From assembly GCA_027922465.2 (NCBI GenBank), contig BQMF02000383.1:124001-188000 (forward strand): 64,000 nucleotides of DNA, given 5' to 3'. The stretch comes from Turritopsis dohrnii. Lineage: Eukaryota; Cnidaria; Hydrozoa; Anthoathecata; Oceaniidae. Both the position numbers and the translations under genes were made by a program. The notes under the pieces are model-generated. The model had not been told where the DNA came from. It ran no database searches and saw nothing but the letters and a program-made list of their open reading frames with translations. Below, one piece after another: positions 33,700-45,040 of this stretch (its first letter is position 1; the number at the start of each line of letters is the position of its first letter).

Positions 33700-34460
33700 C
33701 GGTGTTAGACAGTGACATCACTAAATGTACTCAATTTGTCGCTTCAAACACGATGTGTAAATCTAAAGCTTTCTACAAAGCATTGTCATCTGAGATTATT
33801 CTGTGAAGAAATCAAATTTGGTTTGTTAAACCGCGTTGAAATAGATAATAGACTGAAAAGACTCATTCCATAACTTATAAATAAATTTACTTTATTTTCC
33901 AAGATGACCTGTAAATTTGCTCTAGACGTGTCTGATTAAGGTGATTTTTTTCACTCAAAGTTTTCTCAAAAATGCTGACGTCAGCATCAAATATTGCATT
34001 TTTAAAGACGTCTCGTCCAATTTTGGGGACTAACTCGACCAAATTAGACAAATGACCCCATTTTGGAGATCTACTCTTCAAGCCCTATCTGATGGTACAA
34101 TCAGTTTTAGCTTAATAAGAACTTCGAAAATCGAATTTTTAAGGGCAATGACCCTACTCAATTCAAAACCCTATAAAAAATTTTCCCCAGCTTTGCCAGC
34201 TTGGCAAAACTGGTTTTGAAGTCCCAAGGGACCATATAATGATAAAGTAAAACCCATATATACTAATTGTATGGGTGTAAGCAAAATACCCCATTTTGCC
34301 ACCGGACTAGGATCTTTTCTTAAATTTAGCGGGAATTTAAATCAAAATTCGACTATGCTAGTTCAGATAAGAAAAATAGTAATAGAAAATGAAATTAAGT
34401 CGAAAGTGCAATTATTATTATTATGCAATGTTTTACTGGTTGACCACAACCCAGTTGCTA
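33700..34460. other. Non-coding DNA, nothing recognised
   Basis: Short frames only; no transposon ends or domains seen. Confidence 0.45.
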
Positions 34461-34466
34461 TTATTT

Positions 34467-34490
34467 GGGGGGGGGGGGGGGGGGGGGGGG
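34467..34490. repeat. G(24) homopolymer
   Basis: Twenty-four consecutive G on plus, directly abutting the 3' end of the SINE-like element. It could form a quadruplex, and its length is likely to be unreliable in any assembly. Confidence 0.95.
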
Positions 34491-34850
34491 CCACGGCAAA
34501 GATTGGAGGCTATAAACCTGGCCGAAATATTTGACACTTCCATGAGTGACACGAACCCAATCAAGGACCCCTGCTCTCCGGATGACTTCCTGCAGCACCC
34601 AATGCATCATCTACCCAATTCCCCTCACATGGCATGGGTCGACCCGGGGCTATGGCACATTCTCTCACGATTGGTGAATCGTCGGCAAGGAGAATTGAAC
34701 CCAGACTTCTCGTATGAATTCTGAGGGTGATAACCAATACGGTGTCATTTTTGAACATGCTGTAGCATTGACTTAGTGATGCAATCATGACACGTCCTTA
34801 AGTCTTCAAGCCATACGGCTTCTTGTTGTTAATAAAATAAAGAGGGGAAA
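34491..34850 (-). mobile_element. tRNA-derived SINE-like element, second family
   Basis: On minus a tRNA-like head carries TGGTTATCACCCTC (A-box region) and GGGTTCAATTCTCC (B box), followed by a body ending at the G/C homopolymer. Upstream, AACAAGAAGCC and GGCTTGAAGACTT match 18919-18948. The head resembles tRNA-Val/Glu D and T arms. Confidence 0.6.
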
Positions 34851-35027
34851 AATAAAAACTGTTTTTAATAATGAATTGATGAAACCGAAACAATTCATTG
34901 GAAAAATAACTGCATTGTTAAACTGGATCTTTGAAAGCCTTGGTAATTTTGATTTTCTACTGCTTGGGTACATAAATATTAAATTAATATTATAAGTGTA
35001 TAAGTGATGATTTTGCCCACAAACTTT

Positions 35028-38000
35028 CTAGCAATCCGTTCCAATACATGATCTTGTTCTATGAGAAGGACCAACACAATCGGCACCGTAAACATTTCTC
35101 GCTGGAGAACTGCAAGTTCGTGAGTCAGTCTGAACTCCAGTACCGCATGAAACACTGCAATCAGACTCTGTCCATGGTGACCAATTACCATCCACTAAAA
35201 ATTGTAAAAAGAAGTAAAAATTTAAACGTTTCAATTAATGTAATAACATAGACTAGAAGAATAAATCCAGGAACCTGGTCCATCACATTCGCCTATGTTA
35301 AAAGTGACATCATCGATGGCAATATCTGAATGTAAACCACGAGGTCTTGCAGCAAATCGAACCTAAACAATACACTGTCATACATCGACATTAATATGTT
35401 GTGGGAGTTACTGTATGTAATCGTCATAAATTCGCCATACCATTTATATGGGTTTCAAACAAAGGTACTGCAACCTTGTTTCATTTTGGAGATCGTTCTT
35501 AACGATTATATATGCTTAAGACATTAGGTCTGTTCAGTTTAATCTCTCTATTTTTTAAGTTATTTGTACTTACATAGAAGTTATACATGTTTAAATTGAT
35601 CATCACGTGGTGCCAATAGTTTCTCTCCCCGCTCAGTATTCCAGTATGATTCCAAACTTCCACATTTTGATAGCCTTTATTAAAATTATATTCATAGACA
35701 GTTACCGCTGCACTCCCCATTTCATTTCGGAATTCCGAAAACATGTTGATGTAGAAGCTTAAACAAACGGGATATGATCGCCATCCAAGAGTATATCTGA
35801 TTTCATAGATAGTGTTTCCACTATAGTCAGCGCCACTTGCCTCAAAAAATGCGAAACTTCCACAACCTAATGAAGATAACCATTTGATCAGTGGCGATGC
35901 AATGAAATTTTGTTTAAAGTAAGTATTAGAGAAGGAAATCCTCATTCACCATCAGGCATTGTATGATCGAGTTGCGGTCCAGTTGTTGTTGTAGGTGCAC
36001 TATGCTGTTTCTTCCATCGATTTTCATAATCTGGTAAGAAATTGTCCAAGTCATCTTCAAAATGAGCGTCAATTAAAAACCCTTAAAAAGCAAGCAACAC
36101 CAATAAGTGAATACAGGTATGTGAGTAGGCTGCAATCGTTCATTTACAGGCAAGAACGGTCGACAGTGGTTAATGGAGGAACTTTAAGCATACCAGATGG
36201 ACAAGAGTCAAGCCGACAGCCAGTTGTACATTGCTCAGTTTCAACTTCAGTGCATTTAGAATCAATCAAACACTTTCTAGTACGTTGTGTTACCCCTGTG
36301 CCACATGTACCACTGCAATCACTCCAATCTGACCATTCATCAAATAGCACTAAACATTGTAACATATGAGTAAAGAAAGCATTTACAATGTAATTGCCTT
36401 GCAAAACTTTTTCAAGCGAACACTTGATTTTGTCGGATAGTGTAAAAAGTTCAGGTATCAAAAACATTTGAACCGTTTAGATTACAACGATTATCAAAAT
36501 ACATGCCAATGAAGTCTCTCAAAAATATCTTCCAAGCAGACTTTTCTATCAACGTCACGGAACTTGTTTTTAAGAATAATTTCTAATTAGTACTACTGGT
36601 TATGTTGTGGTATCTTTCAGCTGGTGAACCTAACCTGTGTGGTGACTACATACATACCTAAACATAGTTCATTGAAACAAGTTCTTGTTTCTTTCAATGG
36701 TTCCTCACACGAGTTGCAATTCCTTACACGCAAGGAGCGTCCAAAATCGCAAGAGACACTACAACTAGACCATGGTGACCAAAACGAGTTTTCGTATGAA
36801 TCTAAATAACATAATTAAAAAGATTGACGCAATTAGTACATATTGTGCAATCGTAAGTAAATGCCCGTAAACATTCGGTAGAAATTTCTTTCGATCTCCA
36901 CACCCAAAAGTTATTTCTGTTTAAAACTTGACGAATAATTTTCGTTAAGCAGTACCAAGCCGTTCTTCAAAGAACAATGATTTCTTGATAAAAACTATAC
37001 GTTGCCTGCCAACTATGAACAACATTCTTTAGAATTAATTTTATAAAAAATGTTGTCAGAGAGACGTGAATCAACACAGTTTGCTTCTAAAAGCCTCTCT
37101 ACATCACAAATTCCGAACATTCAATAACTTCGAAAAAAGTGTGGTTCAGCATGTAAACAAATTTGAAAAATAAAAGACAGTTTTTTAGTTTGTTTTATTC
37201 CTCTTCTTTATATTTTTCTTTATTTTTTAATTTTTTTAATTTTTTTTCATAATAGCACACTAGCCTTTGTGTCAAAGTTTGTGAACGAATTTACGTCATG
37301 TAGAATACGCCCTGTTTCTGGTTAGTGAAGAAGAAAATTTTATGTGCTTTTCAGAACATGAATAGCCACATACCTGCATTCGTAACCTCAAATAACGGCT
37401 CCTCGCAACTTTCTGTACAACAAATTCTTGCGCGATTAAATTCTCCATTTTCACAAGCACCAATGCAGGTTAAAGACCACGATGACCACTGAGTATAACG
37501 AACTAAACCAAATATGGTTGAAATATGACATTTGCCCACAACAATTTATCTATTGGTTAGAATGATTAGATAACTATAAATATATAACTATATTTTAATG
37601 TGCTCATTAATTTCATCATTTGTATGGTAAGAAATGACAGAAAAGTCCATTTCAGAAATCCATGGCAATTTACCATGGAATATTATCATAAAAACGATAC
37701 TTCACTTTTAGTGAGTATGTTACAAAAGGTAGCTATTGACCAGCTTGTGACTGTAATTACGCCCCAGTCCTCCTGGAGGGTCCATTTGACTGTTTGACTT
37801 ATTTGCGTTCAAAGTATGTTGAAAAGATGGATAGGTTGAGACTGGGATATGTTACGCTTTAACATATCCCTGGTTGAGAGAAACCCAAAAAACTATGGTA
37901 TTTACTTGAATCGCGTTGTGAGCGCATGTATCTCCCGGGAACACCTACGGTTCCACAAGAAGTGATGGTAACAATATCTGTTGTACCAGACTTAGGAATT

Positions 38001-41000
38001 ATGTAGTGTTTATTCTCTTCGTCAGCCGAGGATGAAAAGTACCATCCAGCCTAATAAATGTAGAATAAAGTATATAATTAATGACATCAGCGCACAATGT
38101 ACCTTTCCAATTGCAATTGGGGTCGGTAGCTTAGTGGTAAGAGCAATCGCCCGGCAAGCGAGAGGTCGCACTCGATCCGATAACTTTGCGCTGCAATTGG
38201 AAAGGTACATTGTGCGCTGATGTCATTAATTGATATATGTATACAGCACATTGGTTTCAGTTACCTGAAAGTATATAATATTATAACATATATGTTATAA
38301 TGCTGATTAAAAAAATTCGAAATAAATGCATCACTTAGTACAAACCTGCGGTAGAGGCCAAGTGGAGCCAGGTTTACGGGCCCATTCTATCTTTGCATAT
38401 TAAAAAATAACATGTCCTTCATTACCATCAGTGCAAGCGATACCTTGGTATGTATTTTGGAGGTGAGATGGTTCATAATGGTTGATATTTTCCCAAGTAG
38501 CAACAATGCAATATTCAGGATTAAACACATGGAATCCTTCCTGCGTAATCGCGTGTTGGGCATATGCGAGATCATCCACGTCGTTTGTTAAGCGATAATG
38601 AAGATTGCCATTTGGTTGCCGCACGTCGTGGTCAGCAAAATAAATTGCGATGATATTAGCATTAGAGCCGGTTTCTGGCAATGGCCGTGGGTTAAAGGCA
38701 GTATACGAATATCCAAATGTAATATATCCGTTGGTACCTATCTAAGATAAATTTTAAAGTTGGATCAAATGCAATGGTAGCAGCAAAATGTAATCATGAA
38801 ACTCTTTCTATCAACAAAATCAATCTAATGCAGTTAATCATAAGGAATAAGGAATGGTTTCTGTGAATATTCCATTTCTTTGGTTCGAACGTGCTGTTTT
38901 TGTAAAAACTGATTGGGTAAAAATCATAAATTTTTCCCACTGCACCAATCAGAGTAATTTTTAAACTAACAGTGCATGCAAATTCCGCAGCCTTTTATCA
39001 CACCAATGCCAAGCAAACTACGTCGGTGTACAACCACGATCAACTCAGAATTATCAAAAGCTCCTATTAAAAAAGACAGACAACGTTTCCGTAGATCTTC
39101 ATGTGTCGAATTTAATCATCGTCCTGATGTAAGAAAGAGACTAAACTTTGATGGACTGGATAGTTCAAGTCGAACACGTTTGCTTAATCCTTTATTGACA
39201 GCTTTGCATAACAAAGGATCTGACAGTGCCTTTTTCTGAGTTAGATGTTTGATTTATTTTTTTTTCTGATGATTTTAAACATTTAGCTAAGTGTTCTTTT
39301 CATATAAAAAACCTGTGAAATTCCTGTTTTACATTTAGTGAAAAAGAATAAGTATATATATCTTAATAATTTATGAATTTTTTTTCAATTATGATTTGGT
39401 TACAGAAATATTTCGAGATGTTCAAAAATAAGATTTGTCGAAAGTATTCATTGTTAACAAAATATTAGTTACTACATTTGATGGTGTAACAGCTTTGAAA
39501 ATGACTATTCTCTTAGTGGTGGTGTTGTTTAATTTATTGCGAGGTGTTATGCTCCACTTTGTAATTTCTGCCCCACTTTGTAATTATTTTGCCCCACTTT
39601 GTAATTTTTAGCTGCACAACTTTGTAATTACTACCTGCCCCCCTTTGTAATTTCCTGTCCTTTTTACTCATGATATAAGATGCTTTTTACCAAAACTTTA
39701 TTTATAAGAATTATCAAATAACTTCACTAAATTGGGCAATTTGGGTCATTTTTTGAAAGCTCTCCGAATTTTACAAAAATTTGCACAAAGAACAATTGGA
39801 AGGTGTTCATTTCGAACTTGGAAATGATTTTTCAGTTTAAACAAAATTGGGCCAAATTTGGACCAATTTTTGAAAGTTATTCAAATTTCACAAAAATTTG
39901 CACAAGGAACAATTGCTAATTTCGAAGTTGGAAATGATTTTTCAATTTCAAAACAAAATTGGGCCAAATTTGGACCAATTTTTGAAAGTTCTCCAAATTT
40001 CACAAAAATTTGCACAAAGAACAATTGGAAGGTGATGATTTCGAATTTGGAAGTGATTTTTCGTAAATGTAATCATCACTTTCATACTAGTCTTAGCGTT
40101 TTTGACAATTTATGGGTAATGGTTACATGAAGAAGTTCTCATGGAAACATAACGAAACCTAAACGAGGCGTAAAAAAGCTAAGCATTACTTCCAGCAGAG
40201 ATGAAGGATGTTGAAGAATTTAATACGTTAAAGATGCTGCTATACGGTTTTGCATCATGTGGTGCTTGTTATGGGTTCAAATGAGATTCTACATGAGAAT
40301 CTTTACAAAACCTTTGAAATGTTTCCAAAGATGGAAATATTCAACGTGGTTGGCTGAACAAGCAACCTCTCCAATGCTAAGTCCAGATAAAGAAGTAAAA
40401 CATCGCTAGGATAGTCGGATTTGAAACATCAAACTTTCTGGAGGAGAGTTAAGTTATTAAGAAAAGAAAAAATAACGCGCAATTACTAAACAATAATTGA
40501 GACTGAAAACAAAATTCGTGACAGTGTACTCCTCCACGAAATTGATTATGTCTGTATACGCCTCAGCACATATATAATTAATGCATACTTTTCATACATC
40601 TAAAAATAGAACCAGTTTTTACCGCAAACCATGTAAAATTTGTCTGCGATAGTGAGGGTAAGGGTCTGGCTTTACCTTCATTATTCAAACGTATTTATAA
40701 AGTTTCTGCCAGACGTTTTTCATGACTCAAAATGAAAAATGTTTCCCTAAGTTTATTCCCAGGGTTGTAGCTCAAAATGTAGAATGGATTCGTTGTTTAT
40801 GTTTATCTTAAAGAACTAAAGCTAAATTGGGTAACTTATATAACTTAACTTTTCTTTCAAATTTGAATTCCGGTTTTGTTTACATTCTACCTGTTTGAAG
40901 TATACTTTGTAAAATATTAATACCGAGCACTCATTCAAGGAGAAAAGATTTGCAAGAAGATCTACTTTGTAAACAAATTAAGCTGACAGTTATAGATTGA

Positions 41001-43596
41001 TAATTTGGCGAGATAATTTCATTTTTCCCACCGCGCATGCGTTAAGAGATTTGAAAAACAATTCGGTCACCTTCAGCATATTCGTTTTACCTTGCATACT
41101 AATGAAACCGACAGCTATAAATTCATGATTATCGATATAATTACATTTTTTCTACCGCGCATGCGTTAAAGGATTTCAAAAACATCACGGTCACCTTCAG
41201 CATATTCGTTTTACTTTGCATACTAAAGCTTGGTTTCCATTGTGAAATAAGGTGAAATAAGGTGAAATAATTTTTGAGAATAACTTCTCATTTCATGACA
41301 GAAAATTAATTATGCATAGGTTTCCACTGCACTCACTATTATTTCATGTTGTTTCAAGAAACTCATTAATAATATGGAAAGTATCCCAGAAGATGTCTTC
41401 TTAATGTTGTTGCTAAGAAGAAACCGAAGAAGAAAACAGAAAAAAGTTCACTGTGGATATTTGGATAAGAAATATATTCCAAAAAAGGGAGGAACTTGGT
41501 GAATATCACCGTCTTATCAAGGAACTTCGTAAATGAAGATAGGGAATATTTCTTCAGGTAATGCCATTGGATACATTGATAGAAAACACAGAGTGAAAAC
41601 TAAACAGAACACTTTATTAAACTTATAAAAAGTTTCTTAGTGTTTTCTAATAGCTGTTTGCGTCGCGAACTGCTGCTTCACGTTTTTTGACGGTTCCAAC
41701 AACGACAGTGGTGTTCTGGCAAATTCAGAAAGGGCAAAATGTTTTAAGATGATTTCCTACATGTCCCAGTTCATAGAAAATTAGCTGAAAGTCATGAACA
41801 AACCTTACCATATTATCTACTTGGAGAATTTACAATTACTGCAGACCACGCATTGTTAACTACATCCTTCTCTTTATATCCTTTGCACTGTTTCTCATAT
41901 ATAAGACAGGGTTTTATTTTTTCTGCTAAAGTTTCTTCTTCACGTAAAGAAATGCTTGCCATATCAACTTTTTTTACGACACACACACTGACAGTTTTCA
42001 TCGAAGCCTCTTCAACTCACATATGCATGTCGCTATCCTTTGATGTACTCTTATTTCATGAAATAACGTGAACTTGAAATCAAAAATTTTTGATATTTAG
42101 TTCACGTTATTTCATGAAATAAGACGTTGGTGAACTTGAAACAAGAAGAGTTGAATATGTTTCCACTGTGAAATAACATGAAATAAGAAATTATTCTCAA
42201 AAATTATTTCACCTTATTTCACCTTATTTCACAATGGAAACCAAGCTTAATGAAGCCGACAGTTATAGATTGATAATAAGTGAGATAATTGCGTTTTTCC
42301 TACCGTGCATGCACTAAAGAATATTAAAATGTTACCATCACCTTGTAAACTAATCAAGTCGAAAAATTGATAATTAGCGAGTCAATTTTCCTTACTCTCT
42401 GAGCATGCGCAAGAAAATGGAATGCTCTTAAGCTAGTCATCTCCCATATAGACATCAGGAAAAAAACAGGTAAAATAGGATCACAAATTACAAAGTGGGG
42501 CAGGTAGTAATTACAAAGTGGTGCAGCTTGAAAATTACAAAGTGGGGCAAAATAATTACAAAGTGGGGCAGAAATTACAAAGTGAGGCAAAAATTACAAA
42601 GTGGGGCATAACACGAGGTATTAATCATTAAAGTATCAAGTATAAAGTCTCGGATATTCAATCATTAAAAGAGTGCACAGCCTAGTACCGCAACCTAACG
42701 TAATAACCTGTTGTAACAATTTCAAAAAATGTGCTTTAGCTATGCTGGTGCTGCATTTCGAAATTTGATGTTCCTAATTTGTTCTTGTAGTACTGTTGAT
42801 TAACATTTTGAAAAAATTTACTGGTGTTGCTTATAAACGTGTTGCTTATAACAAGACAATTTCCTGGGGAATATAAATATTACGAAAAGATTTTGGTGTC
42901 TAAAGGAAGTAAGTGGAAGTTGGAAATTTGCACCTCAACTATACAAGGTTTTAAACTTCATTACACTAATCTATGTTAAGAGAACAAACCGAATATTCTG
43001 TAAATAGACTGTTTTTAGAACGCGATTTGTCAGAGCAAAAAATAAGCAACTTCCAACAACAACTTGAACGGATATTTTCTGATACAAAAATCGTGATTAA
43101 CACACTTTTATCTGGTTTCTTGTCGATTGTTCTAACGCCAGTTTTATTAGCATAGCACGCAATACATTTCTCTTGGGATAAGAGGACTGTGCAGTATTAT
43201 GAATAGCGCAAAAGATAATTGATGTTATGTGCGCATCACAAAGTTATCTAAAGAGCACGGAGTAAAAAAATAAGCGTTTCTTGACGTGCATGCAGTTTGA
43301 CCCATCAGGGCCATCGTGATTATTATAACCATTTTTATCAGTCAATAAGAAAATATACTCACATAAGCATTTCGAGATAATGTTGCACCAAATATACGAA
43401 ATTCCGAGTACTGCAACGGTATAGGCAACAGATAACTATCATCAAGATTACCTGTTGTGCCACTATTTTGGGCTTTAACAGAGAGTTCTGTTGCCAAACC
43501 GGTATAGCCAGATCCAAAAGGAAGTAGCTCTGATACAGGTAAAGCCTTAAACGTTTGTAGAACAGCAACAATGATTAAAATCAACGTTCTCATCAT
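35028..43596 (-). CDS. Secreted NIDO-TSR(3)-MAM-TSR protein, ten exons, one in-frame stop
   Basis: Exons 43596-43363, 38741-38346, 38050-37906, 37502-37374, 36801-36658, 36349-36194, 36081-35950, 35866-35574, 35362-35275 and 35194-35028 join with matching phase to 1884 nt. A signal peptide (MMRTLILIIVAVLQTFKA) comes first, then a nidogen-type NIDO domain (TNGYITFGYS, ATWENINHY, VPGRYM) and three thrombospondin type 1 repeats (QWSSW, FWSPWSSCSVSC, EWSDWSDCSGTCGTG). A Thr-rich linker, a MAM domain (GCGSFAFFEASG to SDIAIDDVTFNIGEC) and a fourth TSR (NWSPWTESDCSVSCGTG) complete it. No membrane segment: an extracellular matrix or adhesion protein. In exon 2 a TAA (38402-38400) sits inside NIDO between HVIF and YAKIEW, where Tyr would fit. 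Confidence 0.88.
38076..38231. mobile_element. Perfect 40-bp fold-back around a tRNA-like core
   Basis: Arms 38076-38115 and 38192-38231 are exact reverse complements over 40 bp. The 76-bp centre reads GGTCGGTAGCTTAGTGGTAA (A-box-like TAGCTTAGTGG), a seven-base anticodon-like loop CCGGCAA between TCGC and GCGA, and GGTCGCACTCGATCC (B-box-like). It makes up most of intron 2 of the NIDO gene. It looks like a tRNA-related MITE or SINE fold-back, not a working tRNA gene, because the T arm deviates from consensus. Confidence 0.85.
38976..39239 (+). CDS. Small basic ORF nested in intron 1 of the NIDO gene
   Basis: 87 codons from 38976, or 77 from the inner Met at 39006 (MPSKLRRCTT). The product is Arg/Ser-rich with RRSSCVEFNHRPDVRKRLNF and a Leu-rich end (TRLLNPLLTALHN). 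KRLNF fits the RxL cyclin-docking pattern, and RRSS fits a basophilic kinase site. Codon use looks more gene-like than neighbouring frames. Not recognised; it could be the last exon of a larger plus-strand gene, since an acceptor-like CCGCAG precedes it at 38983-38988. Confidence 0.35.
   Translation: MQIPQPFITPMPSKLRRCTTTINSELSKAPIKKDRQRFRRSSCVEFNHRPDVRKRLNFDGLDSSSRTRLLNPLLTALHNKGSDSAFF
39730..40060. repeat. Diverged relative of the 128-bp satellite, opposite strand
   Basis: About three units near 110-120 bp (GGGCCAAATTTGGACCAATT, CACAAAAATTTGCACAAAGA) match the reverse complement of the satellite at 18935-20155. Confidence 0.75.
40975..42350. repeat. Tandem repeat of about 125 bp split by a Harbinger insertion
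   Basis: Units share CCGACAGYTATARATT, CYACCGYGCATGCRYTAAAG and GTCACCTTCAGCATATTCG. Copies lie at about 40980, 41105 and, after the insertion, 42250 and 42345. Confidence 0.7.
41227..42247. mobile_element. Non-autonomous Harbinger element, 1021 bp
   Basis: Nearly perfect inverted repeats of about 55 bp begin AGCTTGGTTTCCATTGTGAA, with a TAA target duplication (41224-41226, 42248-42250). The plus strand keeps a transposase N-terminal fragment (EDVFLMLLLRRNRRRKQKK, later EELGEYHRLIKELRK in a shifted frame). The minus strand keeps a MADF-like fragment (ETLAEKIKPCLIYEKQ, 42001-41813). Both are truncated, so it must be mobilised in trans. It is inserted inside the 3-kb element. Confidence 0.88.
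42620..43340. other. Intron 1 DNA, nothing recognised
   Basis: The 3' flank of the NIDO signal-peptide exon. Short frames only. Confidence 0.4.
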
Positions 43597-43903
43597 TGCT
43601 GGTGTGACAACATTCTTCTCAACGAAAACATCATATAATTACTTTATCAGGGCTGCCTTCATTCTGTAGTCAATAATTCAATAATCTATCGCATGATAAA
43701 ACAATTTTCCCTGACTACCGATCCTTTGTTACAACAATCAGTAGTATTAAACCTCCTGCCTATAACTTGAAAATAAGTTGCGGAAAATCGATTGTCATGT
43801 GAGTCATCTCCATAATCTGATGAAAAATGAAAAACACAATAAATGCTAGCAACTTAAAAGATCGTGTATGTCACAGCTAACCAGCTAAGATTAAAGTAAT
43901 ACC

Positions 43904-44035
43904 TTATCGGGGAAAAAAAAAGTCGGTAAAAAATTTTGTCGGGGAAAATTTTAGTCAGCTAAGGAAATTGTAGGCACTTTTCCCCGACCAATTTTTGAAA
44001 TTAGTCACTTTTCCCTGACTAATTATTTTCAATGT
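43904..44035. mobile_element. Partial MITE of the CCTTATCGG family
   Basis: TACCTTATCGGGGAAAAA with repeats of GTCGGGGAAAATTTT and CACTTTTCCCCGACC resembles the left part of 3435-3942. No matching right end is seen. Confidence 0.6.
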
Positions 44036-44518
44036 AAGAAGAGAATCAAGATATTACAATAGCGTAATTACTGTAGATACTGTAATTACGATATTATTTG
44101 TGTATACTGGCATGACATTAATTGCATTAATTGCCATGGCAATGCAATTGTTCACTCTTAAGCACTATTAAATTACAAATCTTATTCAACTTGACATTTG
44201 ACATTTTCAAGGAAAAAAATGAATACAGGAGTAAGTGGCGGTTAATATAAATTCCAGCTTTTGGATGCAGCGTTTAATAAAGGGTAGCGTTCATTAAAGG
44301 GAGACGTTTATTATAAAATGAAAAAATGTGATACTGAAATCTCATGTGGATGTAGAAATAATCTGACTGAATCTAGATAGAAAACCTTAAGACCTTATTA
44401 CTTTCCAATACCGACATTTTCATAGCCGAAACTAGTCAAAGTCATGAATTTGAATGAATTTGAAACTATGCTTAACAGTAAACAAAACGTCTAAGAACGT
44501 TCATTTAGTTACTACTAA

Positions 44519-44948
44519 GGACAGCTTTATACAACCGCATAATCGCCGTGTCGAATTAAATTACTTTAATTCGGGTAAAATTCGACAAAAATGCGACAGT
44601 CAATTTATACAGGTTTTGTTGCCGCATATCAACTTCGACATGACTTAAGACAGCCGCATAAATGTCGAATAAATTTATCATCGTGTGTTTCTTACACGCT
44701 GTCCACTACTTTCATGCACTTTTTTTCACGAAGTTCAATCAAGCTGTTATTAAATTCAACGATTATGCGACTGTATAAAGTGATGCCGAATTTATGTCGA
44801 AGATTGCCGTTTTATTCGACAAACTCTGCTGAACTTAATTCATTATGTCGCACTTAATTAATTTTTCACTTTATACAGTCGAATTTATGTCGCATTTAAT
44901 AAAAAGTTTAATTCGACGCGGCGATTATGCGGCTGTATAAAGCTGTCC
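44519..44948. mobile_element. Harbinger-type MITE, 430 bp
   Basis: The ends GGACAGCTTTATACA and TGTATAAAGCTGTCC are perfect, extended imperfectly by CCGCATAATCGCCG on both sides, with a TAA duplication (44516-44518, 44949-44951). The interior is full of TCGAATTAAA/TTTAATTCGA repeats. Confidence 0.85.
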
Positions 44949-45040
44949 TAACGTATTTTTACTTTACTCAATAGACTAAAGCCTGGTTCACATTTACGAA
45001 GTAAGCATGCACATTAAGCACAAAGTGAAGCATGAAGCAA

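Larger units (their letters stand above)
39545..42613. mobile_element. 3.07-kb inverted-repeat element with sub-repeated ends
   Basis: The ends TGTTATGCTCCACTTTGTAA and TTACAAAGTGGGGCATAACA are inverted repeats flanked by a 5-bp duplication CGAGG (39540-39544, 42614-42618). Each terminal region holds five or six copies of TTACAAAGTGGGGCA in inverted order. The interior carries relatives of the 128-bp satellite, a second tandem repeat and a Harbinger insertion; no transposase gene is visible. It lies in intron 1 of the NIDO gene. Confidence 0.85.

Noticed and set aside
35995..36369. 124-residue plus-strand frame
   Set aside because: Antisense of the third TSR exon and the linker exon of the NIDO-TSR-MAM gene.
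38116..38191. Functional tRNA gene
   Set aside because: T arm and acceptor stem do not pair as in a real tRNA, and it is enclosed in long inverted arms.
38430..38445. Splice donor G|GTATCG inside NIDO exon 2 that would avoid the stop
   Set aside because: The NIDO domain continues in frame through it to 38346, and no matching acceptor was found.
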